A stretch of DNA of 64,000 nt from SZUA-442 sp963753185 (GTDB lineage Bacteria; Actinomycetota; Acidimicrobiia; Spongiisociales; UBA5794): positions 310,001 through 374,000 of the forward strand of contig CAVWBO010000007.1 in NCBI GenBank assembly GCA_963753185.1, in the 5' to 3' direction. Below, in pieces: positions 36,239-46,292 of the stretch. A program made the position numbers and the translations under genes. The notes below the pieces were generated by a model that saw only the letters and a list, made by a program, of their open reading frames with translations, was not told where the DNA came from and did not search any database. Numbering within the stretch: the first letter of the stretch is position 1; each line of letters opens with the position of its first letter.

Positions 36239-37042
36239 ATGACCGCTTGGCTCTCGCAGTGCCCGGATCGCTGCACGGTCCGGCAGGGCCTCCAGCCGGG
36301 CGCTCAGGGCCGCATGGGCTGTGCACGGCGGGTTCTGGCTCGGTCTCCTCGACTCCGACGCCCGGGACCAGGCGACGAGCGCCTTCTACGAGACGTGGGA
36401 CGCCACCCCCGGTGACGTCACCCCCGACGGCCTCGCCGGGTGGGAGGCGGCAGCCGTCGGGCGCTGGTTCCCGGACCGAGGCCGCATCCTCGTCCCAGCA
36501 GCAGGCGCCGGTCGTGAGGTGCTTCCCCTCGTGACGATGGGTTACGAGGTCGTCGGCTTCGACCCGTCCGAGCGCCTCGTCGACCTCGGGAACCAGCTCC
36601 TCACCGCCACGTGGTGCCCCGGCGCCCTAGTGCACGCCCCACCCGACACGGTCCCCGATGGGATCAGCGGGCCGTTCGATGCGGTCCTGTTCGGCTGGGG
36701 TGGCATCAGCCACGTCCAGGGAAGGAACCGCCGAGTCGGGTTCCTGACCGCCGTCCGCGAGGTCACGGCAGAGGGTGCCCCGATGCTGATCTCGTTCCTC
36801 GCCCGCTCCGACGCATCCCGCACCTTCGGCCTGGTCCGCACCGTCGCCACCGGTATCGCCACGCTGCGGCGCTCCGACGCCCCCGTAGAGCTCGGCGATG
36901 TCGTCTCTGGCAGCTTCGACCACCACTTCACCTTCGACGAGATGACGGACGAGCTCGCCGCCGCCGGGTTCACCGTTGCAGAACGGGTCGGCTCCCCCTG
37001 TCCCCACATCCTGGCCACCGCATCGACCCTGGAGCCACCTGA
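36239..37042 (+). CDS. SAM-dependent methyltransferase in the lasso cluster (frameshifted)
   Basis: About 265 residues after correction. Starts MTAWLSQCPDRCTVRQGLQP. Removing one G near 36317 joins it to AVHGGFWLGLLDSDARD and the class-I fold: motif I RILVPAAGAGREVLPLVTMG, then YEVVGFDPSERLVDLG, and FDAVLFGWGGISHV. A second frame change near 37030 must precede the TGA at 37040, which overlaps the ATG of the next gene. It could methylate a carboxylate or side chain of the peptide, as methyltransferases do in some actinobacterial lasso clusters; the substrate is not shown. Confidence 0.75.
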
Positions 37043-38905
37043 TGGGCGGGTTCGCCGTCGTCATCGATTGGGAACGCCCCGTCGACGCGGGTGCGGTCCA
37101 CCCGATGATGGCGCTCGTCCCGCATCGTGCCACGGGTGGGGTACGGATCCACACCACAGCGAATGCCGTTCTCGCCGAAGGCCGCACGTCCACACAGGTC
37201 GACGGCGCACGGAGATCACATCACTCGGGCCGCTCAGCATCGTCGGGGACATCCGTCTCCACGACCACGGACGCAGCTCCGTGCCTTCGCCGGCGGGGAT
37301 GCAGCGACTGCCGGACTCGACGACCGGCACACTCATCCTGACAGCCTTCCGCCGCCGTGGCATGGCATTCCTCGACGCCATCGACGGCGACTACGCGTTC
37401 GTGGTCTGGGACGACGAACGGCGACGAGTCCTCGCCGTGCGGGACCGCTTCGCCGTCAAGCCCATCTTCTTCGAGGAGACCCAGACCGGATTCCGTTTCG
37501 CCTCCGAGGTGAAGCAGCTCGCCGCAACCTCGTCGAGACCGATCAGCCCTGAGACCTCATCGTCGCGGAGTTCGTCGACGGCCGCTTCACGGCTGCCCAG
37601 AACACCTTCTTCACCGGCATCCATCGCGTCGGGCCTTCGTACGTGATCGAGGCCGCTTCCGGCGTGATGCGTCGGGTCCGGATATTGGGATCTGTCGCCG
37701 GCTCACACCAGGCACGATCCGGCAGACTCCCTGCCTCGGTCCGAGAGCATCTCACCGATGCGGTTGACCGGAGGCGCCTTGCGACGTCAGCCTCCGCGTT
37801 CGCCACCTGTCCGGTGGGTTCGATTCGTCATCGATCGTCCTGCAGCGGCGGCCCTCGCTCGAGGTGGCGACCCGGTGGATCTCACCACCATCTCAGCCGT
37901 GTTCGACCTGCCATCGATCGACGAGTCGGGCTGGATCAATGACATCGTCGCATGCCGCCCTTTCCCGAGTCGAGTTCATCACCGACGGTCGGGGACATCA
38001 GGCACTTCGATGAGGACATGTGGATCGCGGACGGACCGCTGATCAAGTCATCGGGACATGAACCATTGTCCCACGACCAAGTCGCCGAGCTCGGGCCGGC
38101 CCAGGTCCTCACCGGCAGGGGTGGAGACGACGTCCTTATCAAGGGTCATCTCTGACATGATCCGCTCCGGCAACCTGGCGGCTGCGGCTGGCGCACTCTC
38201 GGGCGAGGCGACTGCGGACCGGCCACTCCATGGGATCACCCTGCCCCCATTCGTCAGGCCGCGAGGGCGAATCGTGAAGTCGGGTGGGCGATGGCTGTCG
38301 GCACGGCTTCGGTCGCAGCCGACAGCGTCCCTCGCAGGCCCTCGGGTGACCTGGCGGCGGACCAGCGAGTCACGTGCCGGATGCTGAGCCCACGTCGATC
38401 GGTGCTCCGACACCAGGCCAACATCGCTCGGCGCTTCATGCCGCGGCTGGCGTCTGGATCAACGAGTTCCAGGCCAGATCTACGCCTCCCACGCAGTGGA
38501 CGTGAGCCATCCCTATCTCGACCGTCGGCTCGCCGAGTTCGTCGTGTCGATCCAGCCGATCGTCTCCCGCTACGATGGTCGATCGAAGACCCTGGTACGC
38601 CAGGCGTTCTCCGACGACCTTCCACCATCGGTACTGGAGCGACGGACGAAGGTACGTACGCGACCGAGTACCTCGAGAGGGTCTTCGGTGACCAGCGAGC
38701 CGCGTATCGGGGCCGCTTCCCGGCCGTGGCTCCATCGGCGATGGGTTACGTCGACCCGACCGCGTACAAGGCGATGATCGACCGAATTGATCGTGGCGAG
38801 ACGAGTCCCGTGGACCACGAGGCGCTGACGAGAACCGTGGCAGCTCATGGCATGGCTCGACCTTCTTGGCACGTACCGGCTGGCGACGGAGTATCGTTCT
38901 CCTGA
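37042..38905 (+). pseudogene. second lasso cyclase, heavily frameshifted
   Basis: A second asparagine-synthetase homologue, coupled by TGATG to the methyltransferase. Recognisable pieces appear in all three frames: MGGFAVVIDWERPVDAG; RGMAFLDAIDGDYAFVVWDD and RDRFAVKPIFF; LIVAEFVDGRFTAAQNTFF; HLSGGFDSSSIVLQ; VLTGRGGDDVLI; DVSHPYLDRRLAEFVVSIQP; and RAAYRGRFPAVAPSAMGYVD. At least seven frame changes in both directions, and several missing stretches, exceed what the neighbours show. So this is most likely a decayed gene, not only bad sequence. Like copy 1 it has Gly instead of Cys2. Confidence 0.75.
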
Positions 38906-38949
38906 TGCCGAGCATGCCGACACCGCGGACGCCGTTGTAACATGGCGCA

Positions 38950-39067
38950 ATGAAGCGCTACACAGCCCCCACCCTTCGCCGCCTCGGGCCGAATGACGCG
39001 CGTCACTCGCAAGTCGGCTGGACCGCCGAAGGACACATCGACGGTCTGGCCCGACCGCAACCCCTGA
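38950..39067 (+). CDS. lasso-type precursor peptide 3 (frameshifted)
   Basis: Starts MKRYTAPTLRRLG; after removing one G of a GGG run it continues RMTRVTRKSAGPPKDTSTV, then WPDRNP and TGA at 39065-39067, 38 residues. Leader positions Y4, P7, L9, G13, M15 and VTRKS line up exactly with precursors 1 and 2, which supports both the identification and the correction. The core is shorter, has no Cys, and no acidic residue at positions 7-9 from the Gly. It may be inactive or ringed differently. It sits directly after the decayed second cyclase and may be its former partner. Confidence 0.65.
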
Positions 39068-39218
39068 TCGTCGGCAGATCGTCGCGGAGCGATCTTCACT
39101 GAGCCTCGCCATTGGTTCATCGGCCTTCGAGTCGAGCCTCAAGACACCTACGGTGTCCAGTCGAACGGCGACGCGTGACGCAGCGTGGTGGCGAGCCCGA
39201 TTCATATACTGCCTCGCG

Positions 39219-42200
39219 ATGCGGGCGTTCATGTTCACCGACATCGAGGCGAGTACTCGGTTGTGGGAGGAGCGGCCCGAGGAGATGGGCCCAGCCCTCG
39301 AACGCCACTACGCGATCCTCACCGAATGCGTCGGTTCCGCCGCAGGGACCGTCGTCAAGACCATGGGTGACGGGATGGTCGCCGTGTTCGACACGCCCGC
39401 CGCTGCGGTGACCGCGGCCCTCGCGGCACAGCGCAGCCTGGCGTCCGCAGACCTCGGGGCGCCGCTTCGGGTCCGGATCGGCATCCACGCGGGCGAGGCT
39501 GAGGCCCACGAGGGGGACTACTTCGGACCTGTGATGAACAGGACGGCCCGCATCATGGCGGCAGGCCACGGAGGGCAGGTCCTCGTGTCCGGCACCGTGG
39601 CCGAGGTCGCCCCAGGCGAACTCCCGGCAGGGTCGTCGATGCGGGACCTCGGGACGCACCGGCTCAAGGACCTCACCCTCCCCGAGCACCTCTACCAGCT
39701 CGTCCACCCCGACATCGCAGACCGGTTCCCGCCGCTTCGGACCCTCGAGGCGAACCCGAACAACCTGCCCGTCCAGACGACGGAGTTCCTGGGGCGGCGC
39801 AGCGAGATCATGGCGATCCGGTCCATGCTGGAGTCCCCGGCGACGAGGCTCGTCACGATCCTCGGCCCAGGAGGGGCTGGCAAGACCCGCCTCGGCCTCC
39901 AGGTCGCCGCCGAGTCGATCGACCGGTACCGCGACGGTGTCGTGTTCGTCGACCTCGCACCCGAACGTGACCCCGACGCTGCGTTCGAGGCCGTCGTGCG
40001 CGTCCTCGACGTGCCAACCACGGCGAGCTCCGGACCATCTGGCGCTCCTCGAGTCGCACCTGCGGGACAAGGAGATGCTCCTCCTCCTCGACAACTTCGA
40101 GCAGGTCACCGCGGCCGCCGCCGGGGTGGCCCAGCTGCTGACCCGGTGCCCGGGCGTGAAGGTGCTCGTCACGAGCCGCGAGACCCTGCGGGTGCGTGCC
40201 GAGCACGTGTACCCGGTGCCGCCGCTGGCGCTGCCGGACCCGAGGGATCCCGTTGCGGCCATCGCAGAGGCCGAATCGGTCCAGCTGTTCATGGAGCGTG
40301 CACGGGCCGTGCGGCCGGACCTCGTCCTCGACGACGACACCGCCCCTGCGGTGGCGAACATCTGCCTGCGCCTCGACGGCCTGCCACTGGCGATCGAGCT
40401 CGCAGCGGCAAGGCTCAACCTGTTCGGCCCCGCCGCACTCCTCGAGCGGCTCCGCGAGCGCCTCGACATCCTCGGTTCGGGTGGCCGTGACCTCCCCGAC
40501 CGGCAACGCACCCTGTGGGGGGCGATCGGGTGGTCCCACGAGCTCCTCGACGAGTCAGAGTGCACGGTGTTCGAGATGATGTCGGTGTTCTCGTCGACCC
40601 GGCTCGAATCGATCGAAGCCATCGCCGATGCCGTCGTGCCGTCGATCGACCTCTTCGACGTGCTCGCCTCGCTGGTCGACAAGAGCCTCCTGCGCAGCGA
40701 GGACACCCCGACGGGCCGTCGGTTCTCGATGCTGCTGATGATCAAGGAGTTCGCCGCAGAGCGCCTCGCACAGGACCCCGAACGCGAGGAGGCGGTCCGT
40801 CGCGCCCACGGCGAGCACTTCAGGGACTATGCGATCGAGCTGTCGGACCGCCTCACCGGAGCGCACCGAAGCGCGGTGCTCGACGACCTCGCCGTCGACA
40901 TCGGGAACCTGCGGACCGCGTGGCGCTACTGGGTGGACCGTGGCGACGCCGAACAGCTCCTCACGATGATCGGCGGGCTGTGGGCGCTCCACGACGCCAA
41001 GGGGTGGTACCACGCCGCCATCGAGCTCGCCACCGAGGCGCTCGGCGTCCTCGCCGTCTGCCGAACCGTCACCGGAGCACCGGGCCGAGGAGCTCACCCT
41101 GCGCACCAGCCTCGCCCGTGCCCTGATGGCCGTGAAGGGGTACGGCGTCGAGGTGGAGCAGGCCTACAAGGACGTGCTCGACATGGCACGCGACTCCGGT
41201 GCCGCCCAGCAGTACCCGGTGCTGCGGTCCCTCTCCACGTACTACATCAACACCGGCGACTGGCTCAACACCATTGCCATGGGTGAGCAGATCCTCGCGA
41301 TGGCGGACGCCGAGGGCGACGATGCGATGCGCATCGAGGGCCACTTCGTCACCGGGTGTGGCCGAGCGTTCTCCGGTGACCTCGAAGCCGGGCTCGGCCA
41401 CCTCGACAGGGTGATCGACTCGTTCGATCCCGCCGTCCTCGGAGCCAGCCGTTTCCGCCTCGGACCCCAGTCCGGCGTCTCCGCGAGGGTCGCGAGCGGC
41501 ATGCTCCTGTGGCAGATCGGACACCTCGACCAGGCCGTCGAACGGCTCCGAGGTTCACTCGACCGTCGCCGAGGAGCTCCAGCACCCCTACAGCGTCGCC
41601 TACGCCCTCTACCACAACGGGTACCTCGAGCTCGGACGGCGACGGTTCGCCGAGTGCCGCCAGTTCGCGGAGAGGCTGGCGCAGGTGGCCGCCGACAACG
41701 ACTACCCGGTGTGGGGGACGCTGGCGACCGTCCTCGACGGCGTGTCGCTCACCATGCTCGGGGACACCGAAGAGGGCATGCGCCGCACCGAGGCGGGGAT
41801 CGAGCTGTACCAGGGCCTCACCACGCCACCGGTCTTCTGGCCCTTGTTGCTGCACCTGCGTGGCATGGCGCACGGAATGGCCGGCGATCCCCGGCGCGGC
41901 GTCGAGCTGTTGGAGGAGGCGATCGCCGTCGTTGGGCGACCGGGCGGCTTCGCACCACCCGAGTTCCACATCTCGATGGGTGACCTCCTGAGCCGCCTTC
42001 CGGAACCGGACGTTCGACGGCGCCGCCGCCCAGTACGAGACCGCGGCGCAGGCGTCCGCCTTCATGGGCCTGCATCTGCTCGAGCTCCAGGCGCTGACCC
42101 GCATCGTTGCTCTGAACCGTGAGATGGGCGTGTCACCGGACGGCGCCGATGCGTTGGGGGCGGCGTACGACTGGTTCACCGAGGGCCTCGACGAACTCGA

Positions 42201-42255
42201 CCTCGTCGAGGCCAGGTCGGTCCTCGGCCTCGAACGGGACCGCACCGAGGTGTGA
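39219..42255 (+). CDS. adenylate/guanylate cyclase-AAA-TPR signalling protein (frameshifted)
   Basis: About 1010 residues when joined. N-terminal class III nucleotide cyclase domain: metal Asp in MFTDIEASTRLWEE and VKTMGDGMVAVFDT, then GEAEAHEGDYFGPVMNRTAR. From about 190 comes an NB-ARC-like ATPase (TEFLGRRSEIMAI, Walker A LGPGGAGKTRLGLQ, LLLLDNFEQV, LPLAIELAAARLNL), then TPR-like helices to the end (HLLELQALTRIVALN). Four frame changes (about 40030, 41075, 41560, 42005) all go the same way and are each cured by removing one base. No DNA-binding domain is seen at the C-terminus. It is probably a cytosolic regulator; nucleotide specificity is unclear. Confidence 0.82.
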
Positions 42256-42282
42256 GACCGGGTGCGAGGCACGAGCCCGGCC

Positions 42283-43284
42283 TCAACCCTCCAACAGCGA
42301 TGCGAACGGCACCGTTGCACGCAGCGCGAACGATCCGTCAGGGAGCGTCGCCGGTTCCGTCGGTACGGTGACCGTCCGGATGGACGATGCGGACATCGAC
42401 CGAAGGTCCCATGCGAGGCCGACCGCGTCGGCGATCCCCAGGGTGTCGGAGAGCACGATCGTGTCGCCGAGCTGTTCGGCCAAACCGGCGAGCTGGTTGG
42501 GTGACCGGATGCCCTTCAACTCGTCGAAGAGGGCGAACAGGAGTTCCTGCTGACGCTCCACCCTCATCGCATCCCCAACGTCGTCCACGAACCGCCACTG
42601 CCCATCCACGAACTCCTGGGTGAGCCGTGACCGGATCCACGCCAATGCATGCTCACCGTCGACGGTGGAGCACCCCGCAGGCAGCAGGTCGTTTGCACCT
42701 TCCCTGAGTGCGTACTGCGAGCACAGCTCCACCCCACCGACCTCATCGACGATCTCGACGAGGGCGTCGAACTTGACGAGGGCGAAGTGGTCGATGTCGA
42801 TGCCCGTGTAGTCCTCGACGGTGAGTGCCACGTGCTCGGCATCCGAGATGCCCCCGTCGCACGGCGACAGGGTCCGATCGAGCTTCGTTCGGGATCCGGT
42901 GCACGGATCGACGACGACGAGATCCCGCGGGATGGACACGATGAGCGGTCCCGACCCGTCGTCCGGCATGAGGTACAGCAGGACGGCGTCTGCGTAGCTC
43001 TCCTCCTGGTGCTCGGGCGGCTTCTCGTCGGACCCGATGACGAGCACCGCGTCGTACCCCACGGCGGGCGGAGCGACCGTCGTGGTCGTCGATCCGGCAT
43101 CCGCAGGGACCGTGGTGAGTGCCGTGCGCGCCTCGTCGAGATCGAACGGCACCCGCTCGACGGAGTTCCACGCCATGTAGGCACGGACACCCTGCCACCC
43201 CATGAACAGCACAACGAGACCGACGACGCCGCCGAGCCCGATCAGGATCTTCGCCCGCCGTGTCAGCGGTCGCTGTATCGCCAT
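42283..43284 (-). CDS. LytR-CpsA-Psr family protein
   Basis: 333 residues: basic N-terminus, one membrane helix (KILIGLGGVVGLVVLFMGWQ), a stalk with Thr/Ala, and an LCP domain. Features: YDAVLVIGSDEKPPEH, DAVLLYLMPDDGSGPLIVSI followed by PRDLVV, and GEHALAWIRSRLTQE with the family arginines. LCP proteins ligate polysaccharide or teichoic-type chains to peptidoglycan outside the membrane, which fits the exopolysaccharide genes that follow. ATG at 43284 chosen; the frame is open upstream but lacks a site. Confidence 0.87.
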   Translation of the reverse strand: MAIQRPLTRRAKILIGLGGVVGLVVLFMGWQGVRAYMAWNSVERVPFDLDEARTALTTVPADAGSTTTTVAPPAVGYDAVLVIGSDEKPPEHQEESYADAVLLYLMPDDGSGPLIVSIPRDLVVVDPCTGSRTKLDRTLSPCDGGISDAEHVALTVEDYTGIDIDHFALVKFDALVEIVDEVGGVELCSQYALREGANDLLPAGCSTVDGEHALAWIRSRLTQEFVDGQWRFVDDVGDAMRVERQQELLFALFDELKGIRSPNQLAGLAEQLGDTIVLSDTLGIADAVGLAWDLRSMSASSIRTVTVPTEPATLPDGSFALRATVPFASLLEG

Positions 43285-43454
43285 GACGGCAGGATACGGG
43301 CAACCCTCCGTACAGGAGGCGAGGGTGGTTCGATTCAAGGAGTCCGGCGTCTGCACCGATACAGTCCTGCGGAGCCAGCTCTGTCGTAGCATCGGCCCGT
43401 GCGCCAGACCACCACAGCGCCGAAGCGCACCTTCTCGGGTGTAGGGGAGACACA

Positions 43455-44701
43455 GTGACGGATCAAGACGACCACGCCGAACAGCCTGCCACCGTCGCAA
43501 CCACTGTCGATCCTGCTGGTGAACCAGTACTACGCCCCTGCCGACGCACCCACGGCGGACCTCCTCGCCGATGTGGGTTCCGCACTCGCAGCTGAGGGCA
43601 ACGACGTGCGAGTCATCGCATCGCGACGCGGCTACCGGGACGCATCGGTCAGGTACCCCCGCCGCGAGCAGATCGACGGCGTCCACGTCCGACGGGTCGG
43701 CGGGACCGGGCTTCACCCAGCAGCGGCGCTGGGGACGCCTCATCAACTACTTCGCGTTCTTCGCCTCGGCAGGCAAGCAGCTGCTCATCACCCGCAGGGC
43801 TGACGTCGTGGTGTGCCTTTCGACACCGCCGTTGCTCGCAGCGATCGTCCAGACGATCACGAAGCTGCGGGGCGCCAGGTTCATCTACTGGGTCATGGAC
43901 GTGCACCCGGAGCTTGCGTTCAGGCTCGGGCACCTGAAGAAGTCCTCGATCACCGGCCGCATCCTCGAGTGGTCCGGGAGGCGCACCCTCGAACGGTCCG
44001 ACGTCGTGATCGCCCTCGGCAAGGACATGGCGAGGAGGATCCAGCCGTACTCGAACGGCAGCACCCGGGTCGTCCCGAACTGGGCGGACGGGGACCGCAT
44101 CACGCCACGGCCGGTCGAGAACCACCCGCTTCGCACCGAGTGGGGCTGGGACGGGAAGTTCGTGATCGCCTATTCGGGCAACATGGGCCTCGTCCACGAG
44201 TTCGACACCATCATCGACGCCGCCACCAAGCTCGAAGGCGACGACCGGTACCTGTTCTGCTTCATCGGCGGCGGCCCGAGGGAGCACGAGGTCCGCACCG
44301 AGGTGGAACGCCGCGGCCTGTCCAACGTCGAGTTCCGGCCGTGGGTCCACGACGACCAGCTCCCGGATTCCCTCACCGCCGCGGACGTCCACCTCGTCAC
44401 GCTCCGTGAGGACCTCGCTGGCCTCAGCGTCCCGTCAAAGACGTACTCGATCCTCGCCGCGGGCCGACCAGTCGCATTCGTCGGACCGCTCGACTGCGAC
44501 ATCGCCGATCTGGTGGCGTCCACACATTGCGGGGTGCATGTCCAGAACGGGGATGTCGTTGGCCTCACCGACGCCCTCCGCGCATACGACGAGAACCGCC
44601 ACCTCCGATCGGCCCACTCCAGCTCGGCACGATCCGCCTACGAGGCGTCGTTCACGCCCGGCAGGGGCCTCGCGTCCATCATGGCGCTCCTACGGAGCTG
44701 A
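43455..44701 (+). CDS. glycosyltransferase family 4, WbuB-like (frameshifted)
   Basis: About 410 residues. GTG at 43455 with ribosome site GGGGAG; a frame change near 43490 leads into SILLVNQYYAPADAPTADLL, and removing one G of a GGG run near 43708 restores TGFTQQRRWGRLINYFAFFA. Further typical segments: FIYWVMDVHPELAFRLG, VVPNWADGDRI, AYSGNMGLVHEFDTI, and SVPSKTYSILAAGRPV. A GT-B retaining transferase acting on lipid-linked sugar at the cytoplasmic face. The 3' end overlaps the convergent lipoprotein gene by about 10 bases. Confidence 0.82.
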
Positions 44702-45648
44702 CTCGGAGAGCACCTCCGCGACGACCTGACGCACCGAGCGCGATGAACTCGGGCGAGTAGTCGGCACGATTCCCGTACCACGGATCGCTGGGCTTCCCGA
44801 AGGTCGCCGGGTTCTCGTCCAGGACGACGGAGGCCAGCGTCACCCCGGACACCCAGTTGCCCCGGGGGTTGAGGTGGACCTCGTCACCGAAGAGGTCCTC
44901 GACACGCGAAATCCCGGGCACCTTTCCCTCGGCGAGCTCGCCGTCCAGTCGGTACAGCACCTCGGCCGAGGGAACCAGGACGACGCGGTTCGGCAGCAGG
45001 CGGTCCAGCTCTCCAACGAGCGCATCGAAGTAGGCACGTGCATGGGTGGTGGGTGTGTCGTCGCCCATCTCCAGATCCTGATCCCACGTCTCGGTGAACC
45101 CATCGGCAGGGGGCCAGCCCGTGAACACGAGGACCGTGGTGTCGGGGTCGAGTCCAGCGGCGAGGTCTTCGATCACGGCGAGATCAGTTGAGAATGTGGA
45201 TCCAGCTCCCGGATAGGGCTGGAATCCGACGAAGTCCCAATCAGGACCCGCCAGGGCCGCCTGGAAGTCACCGATCTCCGGGTCGGGGTCCACGCAGGTG
45301 TCCGCAGGGTTCTCGTACGTCCCGACGAGGCTCGAGCCGCAGCGGATGTGTCATCCGAAGGACTCAGCGACATGGCCCGCCTGAGTCACGAGCACATACC
45401 ACGCCCGGAACCCAGAGGCCTGCTCGCCGAGTGTCTGATGGGTGAGGCTGTTTCCCACGAAGTACGCACTGATCGAGGGGATTGGGAGCCTGGGTGGTGG
45501 TTGTGGTGGTCAGCCGCGTCGTGCTCGTGGTCTCCTGATTGGCCACGGTCGAGGACGACAGGGTGGTCGTGGGCCCAGTGGTCCCACAGGCAGCCAGGGC
45601 GAGCGTTGCGGTCGCCGCCATGGCGCTCCACTTGGCCTTCGTGCTCAC
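44690..45648 (-). CDS. SGNH-hydrolase-like lipoprotein (frameshifted)
   Basis: Starts at the GTG at 45648 with a lipobox (LALAAC) and a Thr-rich linker (TTSTTRLTTTTTTQAP). In a second frame it reads ISAYFVGNSLTHQTLGEQAS, where GNS is the SGNH nucleophile block. In a third it reads GTYENPADTCVDPDPEIGDF, FVGFQPYPGAGST and DEVHLNPRGNWVSG, with the catalytic Asp/His. The C-terminus probably ends VRQVVAEVLSESAP at 44690. At least three single-base frame changes. If intact, it is an exported esterase tethered to the membrane that could trim acyl groups from the polysaccharide. Confidence 0.68.
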
Positions 45649-45661
45649 GCTGGGTTCCCCG

Positions 45662-46232
45662 TCACGAGGTTTCCTCGCGGATGTGCCGTCCGCGGACAGG
45701 GACACAGGGATTTCCCGAGCACACTTGCCCCGCGGGAAGTGATCCCGACCACGACCGATCCGGCCGTGACCACGGTGTCGACCCCCACCGTCACCCCCGG
45801 GCCGACGAACGACTGCGCTCCGATCCAAGCCCCGTCCTCGATCGTGATGGGCGCGCCCATGTAGTCGAACGTGGGTGACCTGTAGTCGTGGTTCCCAGCA
45901 CACAGGAAGGATCGCTGGGAGATGCAGACGTTCGAACCGATCGTGATCGGCTCGAGGCTCAGCAGGAACACCTCCTCGCCGATCCATGAGTGATCCCCGA
46001 CCGTGAGCTTCCACGGCATGTGGACGTTGACGCGGGGAGCGACAACGACACCCTTCCCAACCTCCGCCCCGAACTTGCGAAGGAGTGCAACCTTCAACGA
46101 CGAAGGCCACGGGATAGCCGTGAGGAAGAACACCACCTTCACGAGATACCACAGCACCTCCATGCTTCGTGAAGCACCACGGTCCGCCGACGGATGAAAG
46201 GCATCGAGCCGGATACGGGAACGATCGGTCAT
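45662..46232 (-). CDS. WcaF-like sugar O-acetyltransferase (frameshifted near the end)
   Basis: About 190 residues from the ATG at 46232. N-terminal hydrophobic region (MEVLWYLVKVVFFLTAIPWP), then left-handed beta-helix hexapeptide repeats (VVVAPRVNVHMPWKLTVGDH, WIGEEVFLLSLEPITIGSNV) and the catalytic-His segment CAGNHDYRSPTFD. Near 45745 a frame change converts the natural end SLPAGQVCSGNPCVPVRGR, which fits the family GNP motif, into an out-of-frame tail. The true stop is TGA at 45662-45664. Acetylates a sugar of the exported polysaccharide. Divergent from the next glycosyltransferase. Confidence 0.82.
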
Positions 46233-46292
46233 TCGGGTGGCAACCTCACGAGACAACACGGTGTCGTAGCGCAGCGAGCGTACCATCGGCAC

